Positions 9,227 through 18,388 of a stretch of DNA of 33,472 nucleotides are shown here, one piece after another. Below the pieces are notes generated by a model. The model had not been told where the DNA came from. It made no database searches and worked only from the letters and a program-made list of their open reading frames with translations. Origin of the DNA: an uncultured Actinomycetes bacterium (GTDB lineage Bacteria; Actinomycetota; Actinomycetes; Nanopelagicales; Nanopelagicaceae); contig CAIMZW010000059.1 in NCBI GenBank assembly GCA_903846075.1, positions 1 to 33,472 of the forward strand, read 5' to 3'. A program made the translations under genes and the position numbers. The first letter of the stretch is position 1. Each line of letters opens with the position of its first letter.

Positions 9227-9609
9227 GTTGCCCGCCCAGATTCCTCCGAGTTGTTGGCGATGAAGCTCAGTTCAGAGAGAAAACAACTTCGCTCTCCGGT
9301 ATGACAGGCTGCCCCCATCTGATCTACCTGTAGGAGAATCGCATCGCCATCACAGTCATAAGAAATTTTCTTCACAATTTGATGATGACCAGAACTTTCA
9401 CCTTTTATCCAAAGTTGGCTACGGCTGCGGCTCCAGTAAGTACCTCGCCCCGTTTCAAGAGTTGCCTCGAGCGCCTGACGATTCATCCACGCCATCATAA
9501 GCACTTCACCGTTTTGCCAATCCTGGGCAATCGCCGCAACCAAAGTGCCACTATCAAAATGGTTCGAAATTTCAGCTGGGATTACGGAGGCGGTATCAGA
9601 GGAGTTCAC
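9223..9609 (-). CDS. hisI: Phosphoribosyl-AMP cyclohydrolase
   Basis: Opens the adenine ring of phosphoribosyl-AMP in histidine synthesis. The 128-residue length is that of a stand-alone HisI; the HisE pyrophosphohydrolase domain is absent and must be separate. Metal-binding motifs are DCDGDA and CHTGERSCF. Conserved [19 protein letters not shown] precedes them. The start is GTG at 9607-9609, without a Shine-Dalgarno. The bases before it read CAGAAT, six bases, GTG, close to the leaderless geometry seen at hisD but with C in the first box position, so an internal promoter is possible but weak. The gap to hisF is 24 nt. Confidence 0.95.
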   Translation of the reverse strand: MNSSDTASVIPAEISNHFDSGTLVAAIAQDWQNGEVLMMAWMNRQALEATLETGRGTYWSRSRSQLWIKGESSGHHQIVKKISYDCDGDAILLQVDQMGAACHTGERSCFLSELSFIANNSEESGRAT

Positions 9610-9633
9610 GGAGACATTCTGCCTTACTTGGCT

Positions 9634-10395
9634 TTATTGGCGGACCGAGAATCCTTGTTCGAACAAATACCTTTTAACATCTGAAATCCGATGGATTCCG
9701 AAGTGAAAAACGCTAGCCGCTAAGAGGGCATCGGCTCCCGCATTTAGGGCATGCGCAAAATCCTCAATAGACCCGGCTCCCCCGCTGGCAATAATCGGCA
9801 CCTCTGATATTTCTCGAACCCTTCGAAGCATTTCTAGGTCATAACCTGCCCTGGTGCCATCTGCATCCATCGAATTAAGCAAAATTTCTCCTACACCTCG
9901 CGCGATTGCCTCTTCAATCCACGCCAACGCATCAATCTCAGTTCCTTGTCGGCCGCCATGAGTAGTGATTTCAAAACCAGAGGGGGTTCGACCGCGCCGA
10001 GCATCTACCGACAGAACAAGAACCTGATTGCCAAAACGATCGGCAATTTCGTTTATTAACTCTGGGCGGGCGATTGCCGCAGTATTGACTGAGACCTTAT
10101 CTGCGCCACTTCGCAAGAGGACGTTTACATCATCTGCGGATCTGATTCCACCACCGACTGTCAATGGGATAAATACTTGCTCAGCTGTTTGTCGCACAAT
10201 ATCCAACGTGGTTTTTCGATCTTCCACGCTTGCTGAGATGTCGAGGAAAGTTAATTCATCAGCTCCTTCGTCGCCGTAAATCTTGGCTAACTCGACCGGA
10301 TCTCCAGCGTCCACCAAATTTTTGAAATTAATTCCTTTAACGACTCTGCCGCCAGAAACATCGAGGCAAGGGATTATCCGTTTGGCAAGTGTCAT
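9634..10395 (-). CDS. hisF: Imidazole glycerol phosphate synthase, cyclase subunit
   Basis: Uses ammonia from HisH to convert PRFAR into imidazole glycerol phosphate and AICAR. The 253-residue (beta/alpha)8 barrel has both catalytic aspartates, Asp12 in [15 protein letters not shown] and Asp131 in LSVDARRG. Phosphate-binding loops are TVGGGIRS and ASGGAGS. The ATG overlaps the priA stop by four bases (ATGA). HisH, its obligatory partner, is two genes upstream in the same operon. Confidence 0.97.
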   Translation of the reverse strand: MTLAKRIIPCLDVSGGRVVKGINFKNLVDAGDPVELAKIYGDEGADELTFLDISASVEDRKTTLDIVRQTAEQVFIPLTVGGGIRSADDVNVLLRSGADKVSVNTAAIARPELINEIADRFGNQVLVLSVDARRGRTPSGFEITTHGGRQGTEIDALAWIEEAIARGVGEILLNSMDADGTRAGYDLEMLRRVREISEVPIIASGGAGSIEDFAHALNAGADALLAASVFHFGIHRISDVKRYLFEQGFSVRQ

Positions 10396-11126
10396 CGCGC
10401 ACTCACTTCCAATGCGCTCTCTAATGTAAAAGCTCCGGCATATAGTGCTTTACCGACAATCGCACCCTCTACTCCGATGCCAGATAATTCACGAAGTGCA
10501 CGAAGATCAGCCAAAGTTGAAACCCCGCCACTTGCTACTACGGGACGGTCGGTAACCTCGCACACTGATTTCAAAAGTTCTAAATTGGGGCCAGTAAGAG
10601 TTCCATCTTTCGTTACGTCCGTGACGATATAACGAGCACAACCATCGCGGTCCAAACGCTCAAGCGTTTCGAAAAGATCGCCGCCCTCTTTAGTCCAACC
10701 TCGCGCTGCCAACACATGTCCTCGAACATCTAAACCAACTGCAATTCGGTCGCCAAACTCGCCAATAACTCGGGCAGTCCATTCCGGATTTTCTAGCGCT
10801 GCGGTTCCTAGGTTGACTCGTTTACATCCGGTGGAAAGTGCCCGGCGCAGGGAATCGTCATCCCTGATTCCGCCAGAAAGTTCAACTTTAATATCGACAG
10901 AGGCAATGACTTCTGCAAGCAAATCGAAATTACTTCCCAGTCCGAAGGCGGCGTCGAGATCAACCAAGTGAATCCATTCCGCGCCAGCCTTAACGAACTC
11001 CTGTGCCACTTCCATAGGAGCCCCATAACGACTCTCTTGGGCTAACTCGCCCTGTACCAATCGAACGGCACGACCATCCTTCACATCGATGGCTGGCAAT
11101 AATTCAAGGCAGGTAAAGGAACTCAT
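10392..11126 (-). CDS. priA: PriA: bifunctional HisA/TrpF isomerase
   Basis: Actinobacterial enzyme that performs both the HisA reaction (ProFAR to PRFAR) and the TrpF reaction (phosphoribosylanthranilate to CdRP). The catalytic aspartates are Asp14 ([10 protein letters not shown]) and Asp170 ([10 protein letters not shown]). Arg142 and Trp144 in [10 protein letters not shown] match Arg143/Trp145 of M. tuberculosis PriA, the residues that swing to accommodate the two substrates. ELSGGIRDD and ASGGVSTL form the phosphate sites. The 244-residue length is normal, with a slightly shorter loop before RGW. No separate trpF exists among the trp genes here, supporting dual use. Its position between his and trp genes in one transcript fits a shared enzyme. 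It overlaps hisH and hisF by four bases each. Confidence 0.94.
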   Translation of the reverse strand: MSSFTCLELLPAIDVKDGRAVRLVQGELAQESRYGAPMEVAQEFVKAGAEWIHLVDLDAAFGLGSNFDLLAEVIASVDIKVELSGGIRDDDSLRRALSTGCKRVNLGTAALENPEWTARVIGEFGDRIAVGLDVRGHVLAARGWTKEGGDLFETLERLDRDGCARYIVTDVTKDGTLTGPNLELLKSVCEVTDRPVVASGGVSTLADLRALRELSGIGVEGAIVGKALYAGAFTLESALEVSAR

Positions 11127-11719
11127 AGCGATTCAACCCAATTCTTAATCAGTTTGGCACCTGCCGCACCACTTTTTTCTGGATGAAACTGTGTCGCGAC
11201 AACGAGGGGTGTTTCAACTGCGGCCAAGAAATCTTCACCGTAATTGCAGTAGGTATTAGTGGCGTTGGCTACGGGTGCATGGGCCGCATAGCTATGAACG
11301 AAGTAAAAAGACTGGTCGGAAATTCCAGCGAAAAGTTTCGACCCTTCACCAGGGGTAACGGTGTTCCAACCTATGTGGGGCAGAATCGGAGCAGCGATTT
11401 TGTCCACGCTTCCTGGCCAGATAGCAAGACCTGAGCCTGCGTCTTTTTCACTTCCCAAAGCAAACATAATCTGCATTCCCACGCAGATCCCAAAGACTTT
11501 TTTCGCTTGAGCAATACGGGCAGAAATAATTTCATCGCCTTTTATAGCTAAGAGTTGATCCATGCATGCGCCAAATGCCCCTACTCCTGGGACAACTAAA
11601 CCATCAGCACGCAAGCAAATTTCAGGATCCGATGTAACAACAACGTCAGAAGTAGCGAGGGCAAAGGCCCTCTCGGCCGAGCGAAGATTGCCAGAACCGT
11701 AATCTAAAATCGCTATCAA
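11123..11719 (-). CDS. hisH: Imidazole glycerol phosphate synthase, glutamine amidotransferase subunit
   Basis: Hydrolyses glutamine and passes ammonia to HisF. The class I amidotransferase triad is complete: Cys79 in FGICVGMQ, His179 and Glu181 in TQFHPEKSG. Length is 198 residues. The start codon is TTG at 11717-11719, read TTG ATA GCG ATT, which is the only start that preserves the N-terminal [10 protein letters not shown]. It overlaps the hisB stop as TTGA, a variant of the usual ATGA junction, and probably depends on ribosomes finishing hisB. The next gene, priA, begins within its stop. Confidence 0.96.
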   Translation of the reverse strand: MIAILDYGSGNLRSAERAFALATSDVVVTSDPEICLRADGLVVPGVGAFGACMDQLLAIKGDEIISARIAQAKKVFGICVGMQIMFALGSEKDAGSGLAIWPGSVDKIAAPILPHIGWNTVTPGEGSKLFAGISDQSFYFVHSYAAHAPVANATNTYCNYGEDFLAAVETPLVVATQFHPEKSGAAGAKLIKNWVESL

Positions 11720-12300
11720 AGAACGCCCTTAGTAGATGGAATTCCGGAAACCCGAGCATCCAGGGAAACTGCCTCACGAAGTGCTCGAGCCACTGCCTTA
11801 AATTGCGCTTCAAAAACATGGTGGGCATTTCGACCTTCGAGAACTCGCACATGAAGGGCAATCCGAGCTTCGGCGACAATTGATTCCCAAATATGACGAC
11901 CCAATGTGGTGTCAAAGGTTCCAATTAATTCCACTATTTCAGGTTGGCGATGAACCAAATATGGCCTACCTGATAGATCAACTGCGGCCTGAACGAGAAC
12001 TTCATCCAACGGAACCATGGCATCACCAAATCTGCGAATCCCGGCTTTGTCGCCTAACGCCTCGCGTAGCGCCTGGCCAAAAGCCAGAGATGTGTCTTCG
12101 ACGGTGTGGTGAGAATCGACAGCAACATCACCTTTGGTTACGACTGCAAGATCAAAACCTGCGTGCTTACCGAGCTGAGAGAGCATATGATCAAAAAAAG
12201 GAACTCCGGTATCAACCGAAATTGTTCCTGATCCATCCAGATTCAAGTGCACATCAACGGAGGATTCTTTAGTCTCCCGAACCACGCGTGCTGTTCTCAT
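11716..12300 (-). CDS. hisB: Imidazoleglycerol-phosphate dehydratase
   Basis: Dehydrates imidazole glycerol phosphate to imidazole acetol phosphate. This is the monofunctional 194-residue form, without the HisB phosphatase domain found in enterobacteria. Mn-binding motifs include [21 protein letters not shown] and [12 protein letters not shown]. The ATG at 12298-12300 has no Shine-Dalgarno. It is instead the third copy of a tandem ATGAG repeat, and a 13-codon frame ends one base before it. This is one of the few his-operon junctions without an overlap (60 nt from hisC). Confidence 0.96.
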   Translation of the reverse strand: MRTARVVRETKESSVDVHLNLDGSGTISVDTGVPFFDHMLSQLGKHAGFDLAVVTKGDVAVDSHHTVEDTSLAFGQALREALGDKAGIRRFGDAMVPLDEVLVQAAVDLSGRPYLVHRQPEIVELIGTFDTTLGRHIWESIVAEARIALHVRVLEGRNAHHVFEAQFKAVARALREAVSLDARVSGIPSTKGVL

Positions 12301-12310
12301 CTCATCTCAT
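12296..12310 (-). repeat. Three tandem ATGAG pentamers over the hisB start codon
   Basis: On the minus strand ATGAG occurs three times in a row; the third copy supplies the hisB start codon. Because the unit is five bases, the three ATGs are in three different frames and only the last reads hisB. Gain or loss of a unit would alter spacing rather than the hisB frame itself. Confidence 0.6.
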
Positions 12311-12343
12311 TTCTTTAATTGAACGCCGAACGACCCCGATCAT
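12302..12343 (-). CDS. Possible 13-codon mini-ORF between hisC and hisB
   Basis: The frame [13 protein letters not shown] begins at ATG 12341-12343, with the G-rich GCGGTGGGGCG immediately upstream as a possible ribosome site. It stops at TGA (12302-12304), one base before the hisB ATG. hisB lacks a Shine-Dalgarno, so re-initiation after this peptide would explain how it is translated. The evidence is positional only; it may be a chance frame. Confidence 0.22.
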   Translation of the reverse strand: MIGVVRRSIKEMR

Positions 12344-12360
12344 CGCCCCACCGCTCATTA

Positions 12361-13455
12361 TTACTTAACCTGGTGCAGGACCGATAAAAAACGGTCATTC
12401 TCTTCGGAAGTCCCAATGGTTACCCGTAAATAGCCCTTCAATCCGACATCCCGAATGAGTACTCCGGCATCCAAGAACTTCCGCCATAATTGTTCAGAAG
12501 TTGAGGAAAATCCGGTGAATAGTAAAAAGTTGGCACCGCTGGGTAGAACTGTCAGTCCACTCTTTTCCAGTTCAATCGCGACTCGATTTCGCTCCGAAAC
12601 TAAAGCTCTAACTTCAGCTTGCAGCAATTCTCTGTGTTCGATGGCAACTTCAGCAACGGCTTGAGTCAAGGTGCTCAAGTGATAAGGAAGCCTTGCGATT
12701 AACATGGCATTAATGACCTCAGGCCTTGCAACAAGGTAGCCAACGCGAGCTCCCGCAAAAGCAAAAGCCTTAGACATGGTTCGAGTAATGACGATATTTG
12801 GATATTTTTCCAAGAGCCTCACTGCCGACGGCTCTTCTGAGAACTCTTGATAAGCCTCATCGACTACTAGTAAAGCCCCATTTTCTAAGGCCACTTTAGC
12901 TAAGGCCTCGATGTCGGCAAATTTGGTCACCGTTCCCGAGGGATTATTTGGAGTTGTTATGAAAATAATTTTGGGAAGTTTCCGGCGAACTTGATCGATC
13001 GCATCTATAACATCAAGTTCAAAACTATCTCCTCGAAAACCCTCGCTCCAAGGAGTTCGAGTAATGCGGGCGATAAGCGGGTGGACTGAGTAAGAAGGAG
13101 TGAATCCCAACGCTTGACTGGATTCACCACCGCAAGCCAAAAGCAAGGTTTGCAAGACTTCATTGCTGCCATTTGCAGCCCAAATATTCACCGATGAGAA
13201 TTGCGTTCCAGAAAGAGAATTTACATATTCAGCCAACGAAGTTCGCAATCGAACCGCATCTCGATCGGGATAACGATTGAGCGATGAGACAACTTCAGTT
13301 ACTCGGTGCAGAATTGCCTGCGCAACTTCAGGTGGCAACGAATAAGGATTTTCATTGGTATTGAGGTGAATGACATTCTCAATTTGAGGCGCGCCATAAG
13401 GGGAGAGTGATTGCAAATCTTCCCGAATTGGTAGCCACTGAGGCCACGTCGTCAT
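12361..13455 (-). CDS. hisC: Histidinol-phosphate aminotransferase
   Basis: PLP enzyme of fold type I that transaminates imidazole acetol phosphate to histidinol phosphate. The length of 364 residues fits the family. Lys229 in [16 protein letters not shown] is the Schiff-base lysine. NTNENPY (residues 32-38), [16 protein letters not shown] and VVDEAYQEF are characteristic cofactor and substrate contacts. It ends in TAA TAA TGA, three stops in a row. The ATG overlaps the hisD stop (ATGA). Confidence 0.96.
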   Translation of the reverse strand: MTTWPQWLPIREDLQSLSPYGAPQIENVIHLNTNENPYSLPPEVAQAILHRVTEVVSSLNRYPDRDAVRLRTSLAEYVNSLSGTQFSSVNIWAANGSNEVLQTLLLACGGESSQALGFTPSYSVHPLIARITRTPWSEGFRGDSFELDVIDAIDQVRRKLPKIIFITTPNNPSGTVTKFADIEALAKVALENGALLVVDEAYQEFSEEPSAVRLLEKYPNIVITRTMSKAFAFAGARVGYLVARPEVINAMLIARLPYHLSTLTQAVAEVAIEHRELLQAEVRALVSERNRVAIELEKSGLTVLPSGANFLLFTGFSSTSEQLWRKFLDAGVLIRDVGLKGYLRVTIGTSEENDRFLSVLHQVK

Positions 13456-14768
13456 TCTTCAAACCGCGCAGTAATCGCCTCGCCGTGAGCTGGTAAGTCT
13501 TCAGCGTTGGCAAGTGTGACAACGTTGGAGGCAATATCGGTAAATGCCCCGTGAGAATAATTAATGAAAGTCAATCCTCGTAGAAAACTTTGTACCGATA
13601 AACCACTGGAGTGACAAGCGCACCCACCAGTGGGAAGAACGTGATTTGATCCTGCCGAATAGTCACCTAGCGAGACCGGAGAGAAACGACCTAGGAAGAC
13701 TGCACCCGCATTGCGAATCGATAGTGACACCTCAACTGGATTAGCCACTAATAGTTCTAAATGCTCAGCTGCATAGGCATTTACTACTTCCAGTCCTTGT
13801 GCCAAAGAATCGACGAGAACGATGGCTGATTGCTGGCCGGTCAAGGCAGAGTGAATCCGATCGGAGTGACGAGTACGAGCAATCCGAGTAGCTAACTCGC
13901 TACGAACCGCACTAGCAAGTTCCAAAGAATCTGTAACGAGCACTGCTGCCGCAATCGTGTCGTGCTCTGCTTGGCTGATTAAGTCAGCGGCGACATCTCC
14001 AGCAATTGCTGTGGCATCTGCAAAAACCATCACTTCAGTTGGGCCAGCCTCAGAATCGATGCCGATTTTTCCGCGGAGTGCACGCTTGGCGGCTGCGACG
14101 TAAATATTCCCTGGCCCAGTAACCATGTCGACGCTTTCGCAAACCCCATCGACGCCATAGGCGAACATCGCAATGGCTTGAGCGCCACCAATGGCATAGA
14201 CCTCGGTGATTCCAAGAAGAGCACACGTTGCCAAAATTGTTGCATTAGGCAAACCATGATTGTCGAGTTGTGGTGGTGATGCGACAGCGATACTTGGCAC
14301 TCGAGCAATTTGGGCCGGAACGACATTCATAATGACAGAACTTGGATAGACCGCACGACCTCCTGGAACATAAAGCCCCACTCGATCCACCGGTATCCAA
14401 CGCTGAGTTACTTCACCGCCTGGAACAACCTCGGTAAAGGTCTCCCCACGGACTTGATCGGCATGGACCTTGGTAATTCGCTTAATCGCCTCTTCTAATG
14501 CCAAGCGAACTTGAGGGTCCAATTGATCTAAGGCTCGAAGAATTTCAGCTTCTGGCACTCGAATAGATTGCGGGCGAACCCCGTCAAATTCTGAACACAG
14601 TTCCAGCAAATCAGATTCAGAGCCGGTTCGAACTCGATTCAGGATTGGTTCAATGGCAAGAACGGCGGCATTTACATCCATCTCGGCACGCGGAAGGGCT
14701 GCCTGATACTGGGTCTTGGAGAACTTCTGACCACGAAAATCAACGGTTCGGATGGGGAATTCGCTCAC
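13452..14768 (-). CDS. hisD: Histidinol dehydrogenase
   Basis: Zinc enzyme carrying out the last two NAD-dependent oxidations, histidinol to histidine. The 438 residues contain [25 protein letters not shown], the metal and catalytic stretch SQAEHDT, SAEHLEL and the signature [15 protein letters not shown]. It is the first gene of the his-trp operon. The start is GTG at 14766-14768 (GTG AGC GAA TTC). No Shine-Dalgarno is present, and TAGAAT ends six bases before it, so I predict a leaderless mRNA beginning at this GTG. Confidence 0.97.
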   Translation of the reverse strand: MSEFPIRTVDFRGQKFSKTQYQAALPRAEMDVNAAVLAIEPILNRVRTGSESDLLELCSEFDGVRPQSIRVPEAEILRALDQLDPQVRLALEEAIKRITKVHADQVRGETFTEVVPGGEVTQRWIPVDRVGLYVPGGRAVYPSSVIMNVVPAQIARVPSIAVASPPQLDNHGLPNATILATCALLGITEVYAIGGAQAIAMFAYGVDGVCESVDMVTGPGNIYVAAAKRALRGKIGIDSEAGPTEVMVFADATAIAGDVAADLISQAEHDTIAAAVLVTDSLELASAVRSELATRIARTRHSDRIHSALTGQQSAIVLVDSLAQGLEVVNAYAAEHLELLVANPVEVSLSIRNAGAVFLGRFSPVSLGDYSAGSNHVLPTGGCACHSSGLSVQSFLRGLTFINYSHGAFTDIASNVVTLANAEDLPAHGEAITARFEE

Positions 14769-14774
14769 TGCTCA

Positions 14775-14780
14775 ATTCTA
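14775..14780 (-). promoter_or_regulatory. Putative -10 box of leaderless his-trp operon promoter
   Basis: Minus-strand TAGAAT followed by TGAGCA and the hisD GTG. A TANNNT hexamer six bases from the start codon is the expected layout for a transcript starting at the first base of the start codon. A -35 hexamer near TTGACA is not evident. The 73-nt gap to dnaE also contains a CCCAC/GTGGG hairpin (14815-14827) that lacks a T-run. Confidence 0.55.
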
Positions 14781-14841
14781 GAGGTATGCAAAAGCGCGAG
14801 GGGTCCTATTTTTACCCACAAGGTGGGCGGGCTTGGGCAGG

Positions 14842-17800
14842 TCAGACCAAGCAATCCGGACCGAGAACGGATTTGAGATCAGCGCTCAGGCTTGGAGAGG
14901 CTGTTACTCGCAGACCATCATCGAGCTTCATGACCATGCTCTTTGGACCTTCGCTCAATTTGAGATGCACTTCGCGAGGCCCTGGATGGGTGCGTAGAAT
15001 CTCTTTCATCCGTTCGACAACCGGTGGTGTGCATCGGGCTGTGTCTAGTGAGATAACAAGCGGTCCAGTAGGAACTTGATTTACATCGGGAACCGATAAC
15101 TCCATGGCAGTGAATCGAACCTGCTCTTCACGTTTATCTATCCGACCACGAAGGAGCACAACACGATCTTCTTGCAGTTGCATGGCAAATTGTTCATAGG
15201 TTTTCGAGAAAAAGTTGGCATCAATTGCGCCTTCCAAATCTTCGATGGTGACGATAGCCCAGGATGTACCCTGCTTGGAGACCTTACGTTGAATCTGAGT
15301 TATCAAACCACCGATGGTCACAATCTGGTCGTGCGAGACCCCATCATCAGTGAGAGCGCTAATGGGAATATCTACTGCGGCTCGCAAAATATGTTCCACT
15401 CCAAAAAGCGGATGGTCCGATACATAGAGCCCTAACATCTCTCGCTCATAACTGAGCAAAAGACTTTTCTCCCACTCCGAATCCGGGACGGTGAGCTCAA
15501 CTCCAGAAATAGTGGAAGCGGCTTCAACTCCCCCTGAACCAAAGAGATCGAATTGTCCAATCGCCTCGGCGCGCTTGGCTTCAATAACTGAATCCAATGC
15601 TTCGAGATAAACCATCATCAAGCCCTTACGCGAATGGTTCAGCGAATCAAAAGCCCCCGCTTTAATTAACGACTCTATAGTTTTCTTATTGCAAACCTGA
15701 GCATCAACTTTTGCCAGAAAGTCGCCAAAAGAGGTGTACCTTCCCTTTGCTTTTCGCTGAGCGGTTATCGAGGCGACAACATTCTCACCGATATTTCTAA
15801 TCGCGGTTAGTCCAAAGCGAATGTCGGCACCAAGTGGTGTGTAATTCGAATCAGATTCATTGACATCCGGGGGCAGCACTTTAATTCCCATTCGTCGCGC
15901 CTCATTGAGATAGAGGGCGCTCTTATCTTTATCGTCCCTAACACTGGTGAGGAGAGCAGCCATGTATTCGGTAGGAAAGTTCGCCTTTAGATAAGCGGTC
16001 CAATAGGAAACTAATCCATACCCAGCGCTATGAGCTCGGTTAAACGCATAGTCAGAGAACGGAATCAAGGTCTCCCATAATTTATCAATTGCAGCCTTGG
16101 AGAAATGATTTGCCTTCATTCCCTCTTCAAAATTCACATACTCTTTATCAAGAATCGCCTTATTCTTTTTTCCCATTGCCTTACGCAATAAGTCTGCGCG
16201 ACCGAGAGAGAAGCCAGCTACCTTCTGCGCGATAGCCATCACTTGCTCTTGGTAAACGATCAAACCGTAAGTATCACCAAGAATTTCTGCGAGCGGAATC
16301 TCTAATTCCGGATGAATAGGTTCAACTTTTTGACGGTTATTTTTTCGATCTGCATAGTCCGTATGTGCATCAACGCCCATGGGGCCAGGTCGATAGAGTG
16401 CGATAACCGCGGAGATGTCGGCAAAAGAATCGGGAACCATTTGTCGCAATAGAGCACGCATTGGTCCACCATCAAGTTGGAATACTCCTAGCGTGTCACC
16501 GCGGGCAAGAAGTTCGTAGGTCTTTATGTCGTCGAGAGTTAACGTAGAAAGATCCAAATCGACATTTTGATTAGCCTTGATATTCAATAAGCAATCATCG
16601 ATGACGGATAAGTTTCGCAGGCCCAAGAAATCCATTTTGAGCAAACCAATGGACTCACAAGCTCCCATATCAAATTGGGTGATGATTGCTCCATCAGCTT
16701 CTCGGCGATGAATCGGAATTACATCGAGTAAAGGTTCCTTGCTGAGGATTACTCCCGCCGCATGAACTCCCCATTGGCGTTTTAACCCTTCCAAACCTCG
16801 TGCGGTGTCGACAATGCGCTTGGCATCTGGTTCGGATTCATAAATACTGCGAAATTCTCCGGCTTCGGAGTACCGATCATTTTGCACATCAAATACTCCG
16901 GCGAGTGAAATATCTTTGCCCATAACAGAAGGAGGAAGAGCCTTTGTTAAACGCTCGCCAATCGCATATGGATAACCCAAAACGCGAGTGGAATCTTTCA
17001 GCGCCTGTTTTGACTTGATAGTTCCATAGGTGATGATCTGGGCAACTCGATCTTCGCCATACTTTGACGTTGCATACTGAATCATTTCGCTGCGCCTGCG
17101 CTCATCGAAATCCAAATCGATATCTGGCATGGAGATACGTTCTGGATTGAGGAAACGTTCGAACAAGAGACCATGCTCGATGGGATCTAACGAAGTTATA
17201 CCCAAGGCGTAGGAAACCAGAGAGCCAGCGGCAGAGCCTCGACCAGGACCTACCCGAATTCCCACTTCTCTTGCGTGAGCACATAAATCGGCAACAACAA
17301 GGAAGTAACCCGGGAAACCCATTTTGAGCATGACATCTAGTTCGTAATTTAGCCTAGTTTGATACTCCTCTGGGATCTCCCCGCCAAGCCGAGATGAAAG
17401 GCCAATTTGGGAAAGGCTTCGCAGCCAAGAATCTTCACTCTCTCCCTCGGGAACACTAAATCGCGGAAGCAAGTTTTCGCCTTCTCGCATCGTGGTTTCG
17501 CAACGTTCGGCAATCAATAAAGTGTTGTCACAACTCTCTGGAAAATCAGCAAAGAGAGTGCGCATTTGAGCCGCGGTTTTCAGATAGAACTCATCATTAT
17601 CAAATTTGAATCGCTTTGGATCTGCCAAAGTAGAACCCGATTGAACACAGAGAAGTGCTTCGTGAGCAATGGAATCTTCATGCTTGGTGTAGTGAAGATC
17701 ATTTGTTGCTAGCAGCGGAAGGTGCATCTCTTTTCCAAGTTTAAGTAAATCGCCACGAACCCGATTTTCAATCTCGATTCCGTGGTCCATAATTTCCAGG

Positions 17801-18363
17801 AAAAAATTCTCAGCTCCGAAAATATCTCGAAAATCGCTTGCTGCTTGTTTCGCCTCTTTGAAGGCACCCATGCGCAATCTGGTTTGAATTTCACCACCGG
17901 GGCAACCTGTCGTGGCAATAATTCCCTTGGAATATTTAGCGAGAAGTTCCCGATCCATTCGAGGCTTGTAGTAATAACCTTCAAGAGAGGCAAGAGATGA
18001 GAGCCGAAATAAATTGGCTAGTCCCTCGTTATTTTCCGCGAGTAACGTCATGTGGGTATATGCGCCGCCACCGGATACATCGTCTTCGCCACCGCTGGCC
18101 CAGTTCACTCGCTTTTTTACAAAACGTGATTCTGGGGCGACATATGCTTCAATTCCAATAATAGGTTTCACGCCTACTTTTCGCGCTTGCTTGTTGAATT
18201 CGAAGGCTCCGAAGACATTTCCGTGATCGGTGATGGCTATGGCTGGCATTTCCTGCCGCGCTACCTCTTTGACTAATTCTTCAACGCGCGCCGCACCATC
18301 CAACATGGAATATTCGGTATGAACATGAAGGTGGGCAAAGTTGGCGCTTTTCGAATCAGACAC
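14842..18363 (-). CDS. dnaE: DNA polymerase III alpha subunit (DnaE1 type)
   Basis: Replicative polymerase. The 1173 residues are close to mycobacterial DnaE1. The N-terminal PHP domain keeps all nine residues that bind metal in M. tuberculosis DnaE1: His13, His15, Asp22, His47, Glu72, His104, Cys154, Asp222 and His224. It is therefore predicted to be an active proofreading exonuclease. Polymerase catalytic acids lie in PDIDLDFD (413-420) and in KMDFLGLR. GPGRGSAAGSL is the conserved palm sequence. An OB-fold follows near the C-terminus (VTIGGLITQIQRK). The start is GTG at 18361-18363 with no Shine-Dalgarno. TAATCT lies eight bases upstream, so a nearly leaderless mRNA is possible. It is 25 nt downstream of rluD. 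Confidence 0.97.
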   Translation of the reverse strand: MSDSKSANFAHLHVHTEYSMLDGAARVEELVKEVARQEMPAIAITDHGNVFGAFEFNKQARKVGVKPIIGIEAYVAPESRFVKKRVNWASGGEDDVSGGGAYTHMTLLAENNEGLANLFRLSSLASLEGYYYKPRMDRELLAKYSKGIIATTGCPGGEIQTRLRMGAFKEAKQAASDFRDIFGAENFFLEIMDHGIEIENRVRGDLLKLGKEMHLPLLATNDLHYTKHEDSIAHEALLCVQSGSTLADPKRFKFDNDEFYLKTAAQMRTLFADFPESCDNTLLIAERCETTMREGENLLPRFSVPEGESEDSWLRSLSQIGLSSRLGGEIPEEYQTRLNYELDVMLKMGFPGYFLVVADLCAHAREVGIRVGPGRGSAAGSLVSYALGITSLDPIEHGLLFERFLNPERISMPDIDLDFDERRRSEMIQYATSKYGEDRVAQIITYGTIKSKQALKDSTRVLGYPYAIGERLTKALPPSVMGKDISLAGVFDVQNDRYSEAGEFRSIYESEPDAKRIVDTARGLEGLKRQWGVHAAGVILSKEPLLDVIPIHRREADGAIITQFDMGACESIGLLKMDFLGLRNLSVIDDCLLNIKANQNVDLDLSTLTLDDIKTYELLARGDTLGVFQLDGGPMRALLRQMVPDSFADISAVIALYRPGPMGVDAHTDYADRKNNRQKVEPIHPELEIPLAEILGDTYGLIVYQEQVMAIAQKVAGFSLGRADLLRKAMGKKNKAILDKEYVNFEEGMKANHFSKAAIDKLWETLIPFSDYAFNRAHSAGYGLVSYWTAYLKANFPTEYMAALLTSVRDDKDKSALYLNEARRMGIKVLPPDVNESDSNYTPLGADIRFGLTAIRNIGENVVASITAQRKAKGRYTSFGDFLAKVDAQVCNKKTIESLIKAGAFDSLNHSRKGLMMVYLEALDSVIEAKRAEAIGQFDLFGSGGVEAASTISGVELTVPDSEWEKSLLLSYEREMLGLYVSDHPLFGVEHILRAAVDIPISALTDDGVSHDQIVTIGGLITQIQRKVSKQGTSWAIVTIEDLEGAIDANFFSKTYEQFAMQLQEDRVVLLRGRIDKREEQVRFTAMELSVPDVNQVPTGPLVISLDTARCTPPVVERMKEILRTHPGPREVHLKLSEGPKSMVMKLDDGLRVTASPSLSADLKSVLGPDCLV

Positions 18364-18388
18364 GGTTAGCGAGATTACTACTTAACAA

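Noticed and set aside
14814-14828. Hairpin CCCAC/GTGGG between dnaE and hisD as an intrinsic terminator for dnaE
   Set aside because: In the minus direction it is followed by AAAAATAGG, not a T-run; the stem is only five to six pairs. The T-rich side lies on the wrong strand.
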